Of a stretch of DNA of 64,000 nt, positions 45,342 to 53,425 are shown piece after piece; position 1 is the stretch's first letter; the number at the start of each line of letters is the position of its first letter. The notes beneath the pieces were generated by a model. The model saw only the letters and a program-made list of their open reading frames with translations, searched no databases and had not been told where the DNA came from. Source of the stretch: Clostridiales bacterium (GTDB taxonomy: Bacteria > Bacillota > Clostridia > Oscillospirales > Acutalibacteraceae); the NCBI GenBank assembly GCA_012839345.1, contig DUNN01000016.1, positions 1 through 64,000 on the forward strand, read 5' to 3'. Made by a program: the position numbers and the translations under genes.

Positions 45342-46181
45342 TTAAATTGTCGTACTTTTATGCCTTGTGACATGACAGCCAACATTTACCGAAACGGGCA
45401 GGCCCGCAATATGGGTGGGAAACGTTTCAATATTAACCGCGAGTGCGGTTGTACTGCCGCCGAATCCCTGCGGCCCGATATTCAGTTCATTGACCGCTTT
45501 CAGCATGCGTGTTTCCAGCTCCGCGTAAAACGGGTCTGAGTTCCGTTTGGAAACGGGACGGCAAAGCGCCTGTTTCGCCAGCTCGGCGCATTTTTCAAAG
45601 TCCCCACCGATTCCAACACCCAGAACAACCGGGGGGCACGGGTTGCTGCCGGCGGTTCGAACCGTATCTGTGACAAAATCAATAATATCCTGTTCCGTCG
45701 CAGAAGGCGTAAACATCTTTATTCTGCTCATATTTTCGCTTCCAAATCCTTTAGGCGCCACTGTAAGGTAAATCCGGTCACCAGGCACAAGACGGGTATG
45801 CAGAATCGCCGGGGTATTATCCCCCGTGTTTCCGCGGCGAATGGGGTCGGCAACCACCGAACAGCGCAAAAGTCCCTGCGTGTAGCCCTGCCGCACACCT
45901 TCGTTCACCGCGTCCTCAAACCCGCCGCTAATATGAACCTCTTGCCCGATTTCCGCAAAAACCACCGTCATTCCGGTATCCTGGCATATTGGGAGCTCCA
46001 ATTCCCGCGCGGCATCCATATTCCTGCACAAATCGGACAGAATGGCCTTGCCAAGCGGAGAAGACTCCGTTTCCGTTGCGTCGGTTATTTTCTGTTCCAA
46101 ATCCTGCGGCAGAATGCGGTTTGCTTCCACGCAAAGCCGCCTAACCGCCTCCGTAATTTGAGAAGCCTTGATTTCCCTCAT
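45342..46181 (-). CDS. Class I fumarate hydratase / tartrate dehydratase alpha subunit
   Basis: This 279-residue iron-sulfur hydro-lyase alpha subunit starts MREIKASQITEAVRRLC. The three cluster cysteines are in PICQDTGM (about 60), NPCPPVVLGVG (about 185) and NVGCHVTRHK near the end. The ATG at 46181, 2 bp after the amidohydrolase stop, is the chosen start; another ATG is at 46190. In two-subunit fumarases the beta gene normally follows directly. Here a hpf promoter follows instead, so the beta partner must be elsewhere or missing. Confidence 0.88.
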   Translation of the reverse strand: MREIKASQITEAVRRLCVEANRILPQDLEQKITDATETESSPLGKAILSDLCRNMDAARELELPICQDTGMTVVFAEIGQEVHISGGFEDAVNEGVRQGYTQGLLRCSVVADPIRRGNTGDNTPAILHTRLVPGDRIYLTVAPKGFGSENMSRIKMFTPSATEQDIIDFVTDTVRTAGSNPCPPVVLGVGIGGDFEKCAELAKQALCRPVSKRNSDPFYAELETRMLKAVNELNIGPQGFGGSTTALAVNIETFPTHIAGLPVSVNVGCHVTRHKSTTI

Positions 46182-46183
46182 AA

Positions 46184-47362
46184 CTAGCATACCCCTTCCG
46201 GGTTCTTCCTGGAAACTATTTTTCCACCTGCAATCACATACTTCGGTTTAGATGTCATTTCCAAAGGATTCGCGTCAAACACAACCAAATCGGCATCTTT
46301 TCCGACTTCAATGGAACCGACTCTGCTGTCAATCCCGCAGATTCTGGCCGGATAAATGGTAATCGCCTTCAGCGCCTCTTCCGGTTTCATTCCTTCGCGA
46401 ACCGCAAGCCCGGCGCACATGGGCAGATACTGAAGAGGGATCACCGGATGATCTGTGATAATGGCAGTGGGAATTCCTTTTGAAGAAAGGATCCCGGCGC
46501 AGGCCGGAGTCAGATTATGCAGTTCCGGTTTGGAACGATCGCAAAGGAACGGTCCGGAAAGCACCCGAACTTTTTTCTGTTTGAGCGCGTCGGCTATCAA
46601 ATGTCCTTCTGTCCCATGAACAATGACATAGTTCAGATGAAATTCCGTGCCGATTCGTACGGCAGTGAAAATATCGTCTGCACGATGCGCGTGAAAATGG
46701 ACTTCAATTTCCCCTTTCAGCGCAGGTATCAGCGCTTCCGATTTCATATCGTACTCCGGCGGGTCAAAGTCCTCGTCTTGCTGCGAACGCTGCAAGTCTT
46801 CCATATAACGCTTTGCCTTGAACAGTTCCTCACGAATCAGCGCAGCAGTCGCCATGCGGGTAGACGGCGCCTGATTTTTTCCGTGGTAAACTGTTTTGGG
46901 GTTTTCACCCAATGCCATTTTAATGGCCACCGGCGCTTTTACAATCATATCATCAATACAGCACCCATAGGTCTTGATTGCAGCCATTTGCCCGCTGATC
47001 GGGTTTGCACTGCCGGGGCCGGTCACCACGGTGGTTACTCCGGCTTCCAGAGCTTCCGTAAAGCAGCGGTCCAGTGGATTCACCGCATCAATCGCGCGAA
47101 GCTGCGGAGAAACCGGGTCGGTTTCCTCGTTGGTATCGTCGCCCTCAAAGGTCAGGCTGTCTTCACAAATCCCCAAGTGCGTGTGGGCGTCAATAAATCC
47201 TGGGTAAACACCTGCCCCGTGAACGTCAAGAACATTCTGCGCGTTCCCGGGAAAATCCGTCATTTCCCCCAGCGCAGCGATTTTCCCGTTCTCTTCGTGA
47301 ATCCAGCCGCACGGAATGATGGTTCCCGTCATGGTAAAAACTTTTGCATTGATTATGTACAT
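46184..47362 (-). CDS. Amidohydrolase family protein
   Basis: This 392-residue metal-dependent hydrolase has the urease-type amidohydrolase fold. An N-terminal beta-sandwich (AKVFTMTGTIIPCGWI) precedes the metal motif GFIDAHTHLG (about 63), further His in HFHAHRADD (about 222), and the Asp in IITDHPVIP (about 306). It resembles imidazolonepropionase-like deaminases, but the substrate is unknown. TGGAGG precedes the ATG at 47362. It pairs with the fumarase alpha gene. Confidence 0.88.
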   Translation of the reverse strand: MYIINAKVFTMTGTIIPCGWIHEENGKIAALGEMTDFPGNAQNVLDVHGAGVYPGFIDAHTHLGICEDSLTFEGDDTNEETDPVSPQLRAIDAVNPLDRCFTEALEAGVTTVVTGPGSANPISGQMAAIKTYGCCIDDMIVKAPVAIKMALGENPKTVYHGKNQAPSTRMATAALIREELFKAKRYMEDLQRSQQDEDFDPPEYDMKSEALIPALKGEIEVHFHAHRADDIFTAVRIGTEFHLNYVIVHGTEGHLIADALKQKKVRVLSGPFLCDRSKPELHNLTPACAGILSSKGIPTAIITDHPVIPLQYLPMCAGLAVREGMKPEEALKAITIYPARICGIDSRVGSIEVGKDADLVVFDANPLEMTSKPKYVIAGGKIVSRKNPEGVC

Positions 47363-47455
47363 AAATCCTCCAGAATATTCCATAGCATCATCGTGGCTGC
47401 CGCCCCGGTATCTGCTATCAGTGTGTCATTAATTAATCATGTGAAAGAAACATGT

Positions 47456-47485
47456 GAAAGAAAAAGCGGAGTGCGCGCACTCCGC
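47456..47485 (-). terminator. Intrinsic terminator after yabR
   Basis: A 10-bp perfect stem (47464-47473 with 47476-47485; AGCGGAGTGC) is followed by TTTTCTTTC on the minus strand. It ends the spoVB-like to yabR operon. A 13-bp unit (CATGTGAAAGAAA) is duplicated in tandem right beside it (about 47438-47463). Confidence 0.82.
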
Positions 47486-47504
47486 TCGGTATTATATCAA
47501 GTGA

Positions 47505-47942
47505 TTAACGATTCGGGTTTGAATGCCGGGAAAAACCGCCGCGCTTCGAGTCCATGCATTTTTTCAGGTCGGACATTTTTTCGTCGCTGGCCTGCTTAAA
47601 CTTGGACATCATATCCTCAAAATTCATCGATTCATTTTTTCTGGCCTGCCATTCGTAATTCCCCGGTCTACCGGGTGCGGACGCAGGTGCAGTTCCCCTT
47701 GGCGGAGGAGTAATTGCTTTTTTCATGGACAAGCTTACTTTTCCATCTTCACTGATACTCATGATTTTCACTTTAACGGTTTGGTTTTCCGTTACGAAAT
47801 CACGAATTTCCTTCACAAATGTGGGCGCCACTTCCGATATATGAACCATGCCGGTTTTACCGCCCGGTAATTCAACAAAAGCACCAAACTTTGTGATTCC
47901 TGTCACTTTGCCTTCCAGAACTGTTCCTACCTCAAGCTGCAT
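47505..47942 (-). CDS. S1 RNA-binding domain protein (YabR)
   Basis: This 145-residue protein has one S1 domain (about 1-75; VGTVLEGKVTGITKFGAFVELPGG). A Pro/Ala-rich linker and a charged C-terminal helix (MNFEDMMSKFKQASDEKMSD) follow. It is the YabR/general stress protein 13 type, probably RNA or ribosome linked. AAGGAGG precedes it. The place after divIC is the same as in Bacillus subtilis. Confidence 0.92.
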   Translation of the reverse strand: MQLEVGTVLEGKVTGITKFGAFVELPGGKTGMVHISEVAPTFVKEIRDFVTENQTVKVKIMSISEDGKVSLSMKKAITPPPRGTAPASAPGRPGNYEWQARKNESMNFEDMMSKFKQASDEKMSDLKKCMDSKRGGFSRHSNPNR

Positions 47943-47974
47943 ATGTAAGCAATATCCTCCTTAAAATTGAGCCA

Positions 47975-48277
47975 TTAGTTCCCGGCTATATTTACAAAAA
48001 CACGCTCACCCGGCTTTGCCATATGCAAGGATTCACGGGCGATACGCTCCATATAATCCTTGCTTGCGCTGTCACCGGTCGTTAACGCATGTTTTATGTC
48101 TTCGTTCTTAATTTCCTGTATTTGTATCTGCTGACGGATCGCTTCCAGTTCTTGGCGCTTTTGAGTAATTTGAACCTGTTGATTCACAAGAGCCGCAACC
48201 GTATAAAGAGCGAAAGCAAAAACTGCTATCCGCAGCAAAATACTGCCGTGCCTTTTTTTACCCTTGAGTACCTTCAT
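47975..48277 (-). CDS. divIC: Septum formation initiator family protein (DivIC/FtsB)
   Basis: This 100-residue bitopic protein has a basic N-terminus, one transmembrane helix (about 14-31) and a coiled coil (about 32-65; QQVQITQKRQELEAIRQQIQ split over heptads). The C-terminus YMERIARESLHMAKPGERVF is typical of the family. It helps assemble the division complex. It overlaps yabQ by 4 bp (ATGA), so translation is coupled. Confidence 0.9.
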   Translation of the reverse strand: MKVLKGKKRHGSILLRIAVFAFALYTVAALVNQQVQITQKRQELEAIRQQIQIQEIKNEDIKHALTTGDSASKDYMERIARESLHMAKPGERVFVNIAGN

Positions 48278-48849
48278 GCTCTGTTCCGACCTCCAGCTTG
48301 TTTGCGCTTCCGTATTTTAAGCGTCTTGTTCCCGGCTCCTCTTTTTCGTGCTTTTTGCTTGGTTTTCACGCGTTTTCTATTAGATTGATTATACACTATT
48401 TGTTTGTGCTGTTTCAAGCGTTTTTTCTGATTTTCAATGGTAATTTTAACATTTTTATATAGAAGATTGAATTTTTTAAAGATCCAGCGAAAAATCATCC
48501 CGAAAAACCGCTTAAGCGGATAAATCAAATACTTTCGCAGAATATGCGAAACAAAGCGGAAAACCTGATACGTAACTGTGCCGATGGTCAGGTAGTACAG
48601 GCACCAGCCGATTGCCTCTCCTGCCAAAATATAAAAGCGAACCTCTCCGAAGTTCACCCCGACGGACACCAAAAACGTAATTAGGGCGGCACACGCCATA
48701 TAAAATAAGTCTTGAAAGAAAACCGCTCGCTTTTCCGGACGAAACACCGTCCGGTAAATACGGAAAAAATCATAAAAAAGCCCTAGCAGGACACCGGCCA
48801 GAATGGAAACCAGGAAGCCCTGAAACTGGTAGTCTTGACTCGTATACAA
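48274..48849 (-). CDS. yabQ: Spore cortex biosynthesis protein YabQ
   Basis: This 191-residue membrane protein begins YTSQDYQFQGFLVSILAG, with several helices (about 8-110) and a long basic tail rich in Lys and Arg. YabQ is needed for cortex formation in Bacillus. The start is TTG at 48849, with GGAGTGAGG upstream. It follows yabP by 13 bp and so falls under its sigma-E promoter. Confidence 0.9.
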   Translation of the reverse strand: MYTSQDYQFQGFLVSILAGVLLGLFYDFFRIYRTVFRPEKRAVFFQDLFYMACAALITFLVSVGVNFGEVRFYILAGEAIGWCLYYLTIGTVTYQVFRFVSHILRKYLIYPLKRFFGMIFRWIFKKFNLLYKNVKITIENQKKRLKQHKQIVYNQSNRKRVKTKQKARKRGAGNKTLKIRKRKQAGGRNRA

Positions 48850-48862
48850 GAGGCCTCACTCC

Positions 48863-49141
48863 CTATTTGAACAGCCTGGAAAATAAGCCTCCCGCAGGCT
48901 TGTTGTCGGTATAGGTCATGGAGGTGATCTCTCCGGTCAAGCTCAGCTCTCCGGTCTCCACATTAAGTTTATTAATTTTCAGCTGAGAGCCGTGAATCAC
49001 CAGTTCCCCAAGGTCAGTATAGGCAACAATCGTCTGCTCATCAAAACTATCTACATTCGACACCCCGGTGGCGGTCAGCAGTTTTCGGTTCTCCACAATC
49101 AGGCTGTGAGGCACCTTGACAGTCTTTTTCTCTTCAGTCAT
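48863..49141 (-). CDS. yabP: Sporulation protein YabP
   Basis: This 92-residue YabP/YqfC-family protein has HSLIVENRKLLTATGV and ELVIHGSQLKINKLNVE segments, matching the family. In Bacillus it is made in the mother cell under sigma-E. A GGAGGGAG precedes the ATG. A good sigma-E type promoter lies 30 bp upstream. Confidence 0.93.
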   Translation of the reverse strand: MTEEKKTVKVPHSLIVENRKLLTATGVSNVDSFDEQTIVAYTDLGELVIHGSQLKINKLNVETGELSLTGEITSMTYTDNKPAGGLFSRLFK

Positions 49142-49170
49142 TTTTACTCCCTCCTACCTGTTATCCCTAA

Positions 49171-49199
49171 TTTGTATGCGGAAGGAGAGAAGCATATAC
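49171..49199 (-). promoter_or_regulatory. Sigma-E type promoter of yabP-yabQ
   Basis: Minus-strand GTATATG (49193-49199), 14 bp, CATACAAA (49171-49178). This matches sigma-E hexamers (about ATATT and CATACAAT) with the right spacing. It sits 30 bp before yabP, a sigma-E regulon gene in Bacillus. sigE itself is encoded at the left end of the window. Confidence 0.8.
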
Positions 49200-49305
49200 T
49201 AAGTAACCGCTGATTAAAGTAATTCACAAGCCAATCCGGCCAGTTATTACGCGGTTCTTAATTTCTATTGAACGACTTAATTCGTAATTCCAAAACTGAC
49301 GTTTT

Positions 49306-49563
49306 TTACGCCTTTGGCTCATCGGACAGAATTTTATACAGTTCTTCTGCCTCCCCTTTTCTTGCATACTCGTTAACGCTGAGAATCTGCGCTTTTACCA
49401 CGCGGGAACCCAGCTGCAGTTCCAGAATATCATCGGGCTTTACTTCATAAGAAGCGCGCGCAACCTTTCCGTTTACCAACACGCGCCCCGCGTCACAGGC
49501 TTCGTTTGCCACAGTGCGGCGTTTGATAATTCGGGATACTTTCAGATATTTATCCAATCTCAT
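49306..49563 (-). CDS. rqcP: S4 RNA-binding protein YabO/RqcP
   Basis: This 85-residue S4-domain protein begins MRLDKYLKVSRIIKRRTVANEAC and contains GRVLVNGKVARASYEVKPDD. In Bacillus this protein (RqcP) works with RqcH in C-terminal alanine tailing of stalled peptides. The ATG at 49563 follows GGAGG by 8 nt. It lies between hup and yabP. Confidence 0.93.
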   Translation of the reverse strand: MRLDKYLKVSRIIKRRTVANEACDAGRVLVNGKVARASYEVKPDDILELQLGSRVVKAQILSVNEYARKGEAEELYKILSDEPKA

Positions 49564-49610
49564 CGTCGAGTCCTCCATCGTATTTCAAGAAATTTGTAGT
49601 ATTGTGAGAA

Positions 49611-49648
49611 GATATAGAAAGGGCTGTAACGATTACTGTTACAGCCCT
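49611..49648 (-). terminator. Intrinsic terminator after hup
   Basis: An 11-bp perfect stem (49620-49630 with 49638-49648; AGGGCTGTAAC), 7-nt loop and TTCTATATC on the minus strand. It is placed between hup and rqcP, so it may attenuate readthrough. Confidence 0.78.
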
Positions 49649-49675
49649 GAAATGACAGAAAATAAGGAACAGAGA

Positions 49676-49951
49676 TTATTTTGTAGTCGCGTCTTTAAAT
49701 GCCTTGCCAGCCTTAAATGCAGGGACTCTGGAAGCAGGAATCGTAATCGGAGAATTTGTTCTCGGGTCACGGCCCTGACGTTCGCTGCGGGAACGAACCT
49801 CGAATGTACCAAAACCAACAATCTGAACCTTCTCATCGTTCGCTACAGTAGAAATAATGGTGTCGAGCACCGCATTTACAGCCGTATCGGCATCCTTCTT
49901 AGACATTCCTGCTTTTTCAGCAACAGCAGCAATTAATTCGGTCTTATTCAT
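49676..49951 (-). CDS. hup: DNA-binding protein HU
   Basis: This 91-residue nucleoid protein has the HU N-terminal helices (NKTELIAAVAEKAGMSKKDAD), the VGFGTFEVRSRSERQGRDPR arm start and the FKAGKAFKDAT end. It bends and compacts DNA as a dimer. AATGGAGG precedes the ATG. The mazG-hup-rqcP order is common in Clostridia. Confidence 0.97.
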   Translation of the reverse strand: MNKTELIAAVAEKAGMSKKDADTAVNAVLDTIISTVANDEKVQIVGFGTFEVRSRSERQGRDPRTNSPITIPASRVPAFKAGKAFKDATTK

Positions 49952-50002
49952 TAAATATAACCTCCATTTTTTTATTATTCAACAGCTTCATGCTGAGAAT
50001 CA

Positions 50003-50809
50003 TTACATCACCTTGGCCTCATTCCAAAGCTGATCCATTTCCTGCAAAGTTAATGTTTGCAAATCCATTCCGCGTTCTTGTGCAAGCCGTTCCATTACTG
50101 CAAAACGGGCAATAAACTTTTCGCACGACTTGGCAAGGGCTTGTTCGGGTTCCACTTGGAGAAACCGGGATACGTTTACAACGGAAAACAGAAGGTCGCC
50201 CAGTTCTTCCTCACAGTGCTGCGCATTTTCGGAAGCAATCGCCTCGTTCAGTTCTTCCGTTTCCTCACGGACCTTTTCCATTGCGCCGGAAATATCGGGC
50301 CAGTCAAAACCAACTTTGGCGGCTTTGTGCTGGACCTTCGCGCTGCGCATAAGCGCGGGCAGCGCTTTGGAAACGCTCTGCAAAACCTGCGTCTGTGTGG
50401 TCTGGTGCTTCGTTTCCTTTTTAATCTCATCCCATTTGATGAGCACTGCATCGGAATCGGATGCCACGGCATCGCCAAAAACATGAGGATGGCGAATCAC
50501 CATTTTTTGCGCAATTCCATCCACAACATCGGAAAAATCAAAGCGTCCCTGCTCTTTTTCAAGCTGTGAATGAAACAGAACCTGCAAAAGAACATCGCCG
50601 AGTTCTTCCTTCAGCAGTTCCGAATCATCGTTGTCAATTGCTTCGACCGCCTCATAAGTTTCTTCAATTAGGCAATTTCGAATGCTTTGATGATCTTGTT
50701 CCCGGTCCCAAGGGCATCCTTCCGGGGAACGCAAGATTTGCATAATATTCAGCAGATCATCAATAGTATACCGGTTCTTCCGCTTAAAATCCAAATTTAA
50801 AATCTCCAT
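50003..50809 (-). CDS. mazG: Nucleoside triphosphate pyrophosphohydrolase MazG
   Basis: This 268-residue enzyme has two MazG domains. The first has CPWDREQDHQSIRNCLIEETYE (in two parts) and EELGDVLLQVLFH with the metal-binding EExxE/D motif. The second (about 175-240) has VREETEELNEAI and CEEELGDLLFSVVNVSR. It hydrolyses NTPs and may lower (p)ppGpp in some bacteria. The ribosome binding site is weak. Confidence 0.94.
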   Translation of the reverse strand: MEILNLDFKRKNRYTIDDLLNIMQILRSPEGCPWDREQDHQSIRNCLIEETYEAVEAIDNDDSELLKEELGDVLLQVLFHSQLEKEQGRFDFSDVVDGIAQKMVIRHPHVFGDAVASDSDAVLIKWDEIKKETKHQTTQTQVLQSVSKALPALMRSAKVQHKAAKVGFDWPDISGAMEKVREETEELNEAIASENAQHCEEELGDLLFSVVNVSRFLQVEPEQALAKSCEKFIARFAVMERLAQERGMDLQTLTLQEMDQLWNEAKVM

Positions 50810-50839
50810 TGTAAATTTCTCGGTGAAACTGCTACCATT

Positions 50840-52606
50840 TTACCTTATCCAATTATGTTTTTCAAGTATTTTTGTAATTTTTTGTCCTTTTGGAAGCATA
50901 ATTAGGTCGCTTTTATGCAAAGCACGGAACCAAAGCATGCAAATTACGTAAATAATACCTGCAAGGACAATGGAAAAAAGCGTTGCGATCTTTGCGGAAA
51001 TCACCATGGATAGCAGTTTTTCCGTAAAATACGCCGCCCCCACGCAAATCAAAGAAGAAAGAAGCGGTTTGATGAAAATGGCGACAAAGTTCGGGATTAC
51101 CTTGGTTTCCCTGCAGAGGAAGTAAAGGGAAAACACGGTAATAAACAAGTAACACACAAGCGTCCCGGTGCCCGCGCCCATTACATTGATTTGTGGAATG
51201 CCGACAAGAGTGTAATTAAGAACCAATTTAATCAAAAGCCCGACTAAAAGGAGTTTAACCGGCAAATCCACACGGCCAACCGCTTGAAGCATACTGTTGA
51301 TGGGGGTGCTCATAGCCGCAAAAATCGCGTCAAGTCCCAAAACCACCAGAATTCTGCCAATGATGTCGGGGGCATTGTCCGCCCCGCCGAACAGCAGCTT
51401 GGCAATAGGCCCAGATAAAACCGACAGCCCCATACCGGCCGGAATGGTAATCATAGCCACAATGCGCAGAACCATTTCAATGCTTTTCTTAATCCTTTTC
51501 GGGTTGCCCTGCGTCCATGCCTCTGTTACATTTGGAAGCGCACTTACGCCGAACGCCTGTGTAATTGCCGGCACCAGCATAAACAGCGTGCTGGCGTTGG
51601 CAAAACAGCCGTACAGTGCCGTAGGAACGTTATTCATCTGGACAACATAGGCCGGAAGATCGTTTTTATACATGTTCAAAATCACATCGGGGTTGGACAA
51701 CATAATATCATTGATTCTGCGCTTTAGAAAAGTAGCGTCAATCAGCGAAGACAGGTTGACCGCGATGGCGCCCAGTGCAATCGGAATGGCAGTGCGGATC
51801 AGGCGGGAGCGCGTGACGCGCATCGGCAGCGGACGCGGGGAGGAACGAAGCATTTCATGGGTAATCCCGTCGCCGCGGAATTTATAATAACAAAACAGGA
51901 AGATAAACCCGATTACGGAGCCGATTGTGACGCCGAAGATTGCCGCTGCCGCGGCGTATGGCAAGGTCGCCTGTTTAGCGAATTCAGCAGATGCCTGCTT
52001 AACCCCGTAAACCGTGCCATACGCGGAAAACTCCCTCATACCGGACTGAATCACCAGCAGAGCCCCCGCAAGACCGAAAATGAGTTTTGACAGGGCCTCC
52101 AGTATTTCCGAAATCGCGGTTGGATACATATTGCGCAGGCCTTCGTAATATCCGCGGTAAATCGCCATCAGGCTGTTAAAGAAGACCGCCGGCGCCAGCG
52201 CGTAAATGGCAGGCAGGGCGTTCTGCGGGTTATTGCTGTCGGCATACTGCACATAGACCTTGGCACCGAAAAACATTACGCAGAACGCGAAGATTCCCAG
52301 CACAATAAAAATCCGTTTTGCCACTTCGTGAATCTGCCGGATGTCACGATATCTTCCGCGCACGGAATTTTCCGATACCATGCGCGAAATAGCGATTGGA
52401 AAGCCCGCTGTCGCCAGACTGAATATTGGGAAATACAACGCGTAGGCGTTGCCGAAATATCCGTTTCCCACAGAAGTCAATATCCAGGCCAGCGGTATTT
52501 TAAAGAGGGCACCGATCACCTTGACCAGTGCGATTGCTACCATCAGGATCAGGGCACCATGTAAAAAGCTTTGCTTGCCTGTTCCTGTCGATCTTCTATC
52601 TCTCAT
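50840..52606 (-). CDS. SpoVB/MurJ-type polysaccharide flippase
   Basis: This 588-residue MATE/MOP superfamily protein has about 14 membrane helices. It begins GTGKQSFLHGALILMVAIALVKVIGALF and shows the SpoVB-type FPIAISRMVSEN segment. It probably flips lipid-linked sugar or peptidoglycan precursors during cortex or wall synthesis. Position before mazG corresponds to yabM of Bacillus subtilis. Confidence 0.88.
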   Translation of the reverse strand: MRDRRSTGTGKQSFLHGALILMVAIALVKVIGALFKIPLAWILTSVGNGYFGNAYALYFPIFSLATAGFPIAISRMVSENSVRGRYRDIRQIHEVAKRIFIVLGIFAFCVMFFGAKVYVQYADSNNPQNALPAIYALAPAVFFNSLMAIYRGYYEGLRNMYPTAISEILEALSKLIFGLAGALLVIQSGMREFSAYGTVYGVKQASAEFAKQATLPYAAAAAIFGVTIGSVIGFIFLFCYYKFRGDGITHEMLRSSPRPLPMRVTRSRLIRTAIPIALGAIAVNLSSLIDATFLKRRINDIMLSNPDVILNMYKNDLPAYVVQMNNVPTALYGCFANASTLFMLVPAITQAFGVSALPNVTEAWTQGNPKRIKKSIEMVLRIVAMITIPAGMGLSVLSGPIAKLLFGGADNAPDIIGRILVVLGLDAIFAAMSTPINSMLQAVGRVDLPVKLLLVGLLIKLVLNYTLVGIPQINVMGAGTGTLVCYLFITVFSLYFLCRETKVIPNFVAIFIKPLLSSLICVGAAYFTEKLLSMVISAKIATLFSIVLAGIIYVICMLWFRALHKSDLIMLPKGQKITKILEKHNWIR

Positions 52607-52713
52607 CGTGACACATCCGTTTCCGTTTTATCAAAATACCGAATACCATTGTACACACAAAGTATACGGAATGAATGAAAATAATATGAACAATCTGAAT
52701 AATCCGAGCATTG

Positions 52714-52760
52714 AAGGGGGTGCTGAAGAATGAATGCGCTTCATTCCTCAGCACCCCCTT
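52714..52760. terminator. 20-bp stem-loop with one mismatch
   Basis: Left arm 52714-52734 pairs with 52740-52760: 13 bp (AAGGGGGTGCTGA), one mismatch, then 7 bp (GAATGAA), with a 5-nt loop. The right arm is followed by TT and then an A run on the plus strand. It is upstream of the spoVB-like gene, in the gap after the zinc-ribbon gene. It can end a small rightward transcript; direction is uncertain. Confidence 0.6.
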
Positions 52761-52762
52761 TT

Positions 52763-52811
52763 GAAAAATTGCCTACGGTCCAATAATGCGGCCCGCATTC
52801 CGTAATTTTTC
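52763..52811 (-). terminator. Probable terminator of the zinc-ribbon gene
   Basis: Nested repeats GAAAAATT/AATTTTTC, ACGG/CCGT and TGCGG/CCGCA form an imperfect hairpin. On the minus strand the outer arm ends in AATTTTTC, acting as a U tract. It lies 58 bp past the stop. Confidence 0.5.
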
Positions 52812-52868
52812 AAACTCTGTTACGGTTTCCTTTCTACATCTGCTGCAGAAAAATTAGAACGGTTCCGT

Positions 52869-53234
52869 TTAATTTTCGGACAATTTACGGCCGCACTTGT
52901 TGCAGTAAATCGCATCCTGCGGATTCTCTTCCCCGCACCCCTTGCAAACCTGTTTCTCCCGCATGGCGGCAATCTGTTCATTGACTGCATCCAGCTGCTC
53001 ATACAGATCGTCTATTGCGGTGATGCATTCATTCACTAGTTCGGAAGAATCATTATCGGTTTTCTTTGCCTCATAAATAGTACGGCCAAGAGTTTCGAAT
53101 CTTTTTGAAATCTCATTATTTAAATCGGCTGCGCTGATTCTAAGCTTGGATATGTCAACAAACTGACCGGCTTTTTTGCCAACCACATTTACGGCGGTTT
53201 TTGCGTTTACAACGACATCTTCAAAAATACCCAT
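52869..53234 (-). CDS. Zinc-ribbon protein with coiled coil
   Basis: This 121-residue protein has an alpha-helical N-terminal two thirds (about 5-90, with helical segments such as NEISKRFETLGRTIYEAKK) and a C-terminal zinc ribbon (CKGCGEENPQDAIYCNKCG, CX2C…CX2C). No signal peptide or membrane helix is evident. AAGGAG precedes the ATG at 53234. It has its own promoter. The precise role is unknown; many clostridia have similar short zinc-ribbon proteins. Confidence 0.85.
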   Translation of the reverse strand: MGIFEDVVVNAKTAVNVVGKKAGQFVDISKLRISAADLNNEISKRFETLGRTIYEAKKTDNDSSELVNECITAIDDLYEQLDAVNEQIAAMREKQVCKGCGEENPQDAIYCNKCGRKLSEN

Positions 53235-53333
53235 TAACAACACTCCTTTTCAAAGTCAATCTTTACCGAACGGAAGCCCTGCGAAGCTTGAAGAATCGCC
53301 GTCCATAATTAACTTAGTATTATCTTTTCTCAG

Positions 53334-53363
53334 ATTATAGCACTAATACTCCGGTAATTGCAA
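53334..53363 (-). promoter_or_regulatory. Promoter of the zinc-ribbon gene
   Basis: Minus-strand TTGCAA (53358-53363), 18 bp, TATAAT (53334-53339), about 100 bp before the start. Confidence 0.75.
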
Positions 53364-53425
53364 TATTTTCCCTAAACCTTGGAAGGTAACGCCAGACAGG
53401 GTTTGCACCCGGCATTCAAACAAAC

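Noticed and set aside
47438..47463. Tandem 13-bp unit CATGTGAAAGAAA
   Set aside because: Only two copies beside a terminator; likely replication slippage with no evident function.
53256..53306. 16-codon frame in the zinc-ribbon gene leader
   Set aside because: It starts about 20 nt after the predicted transcript start but has no ribosome binding site and no similarity I recognise.
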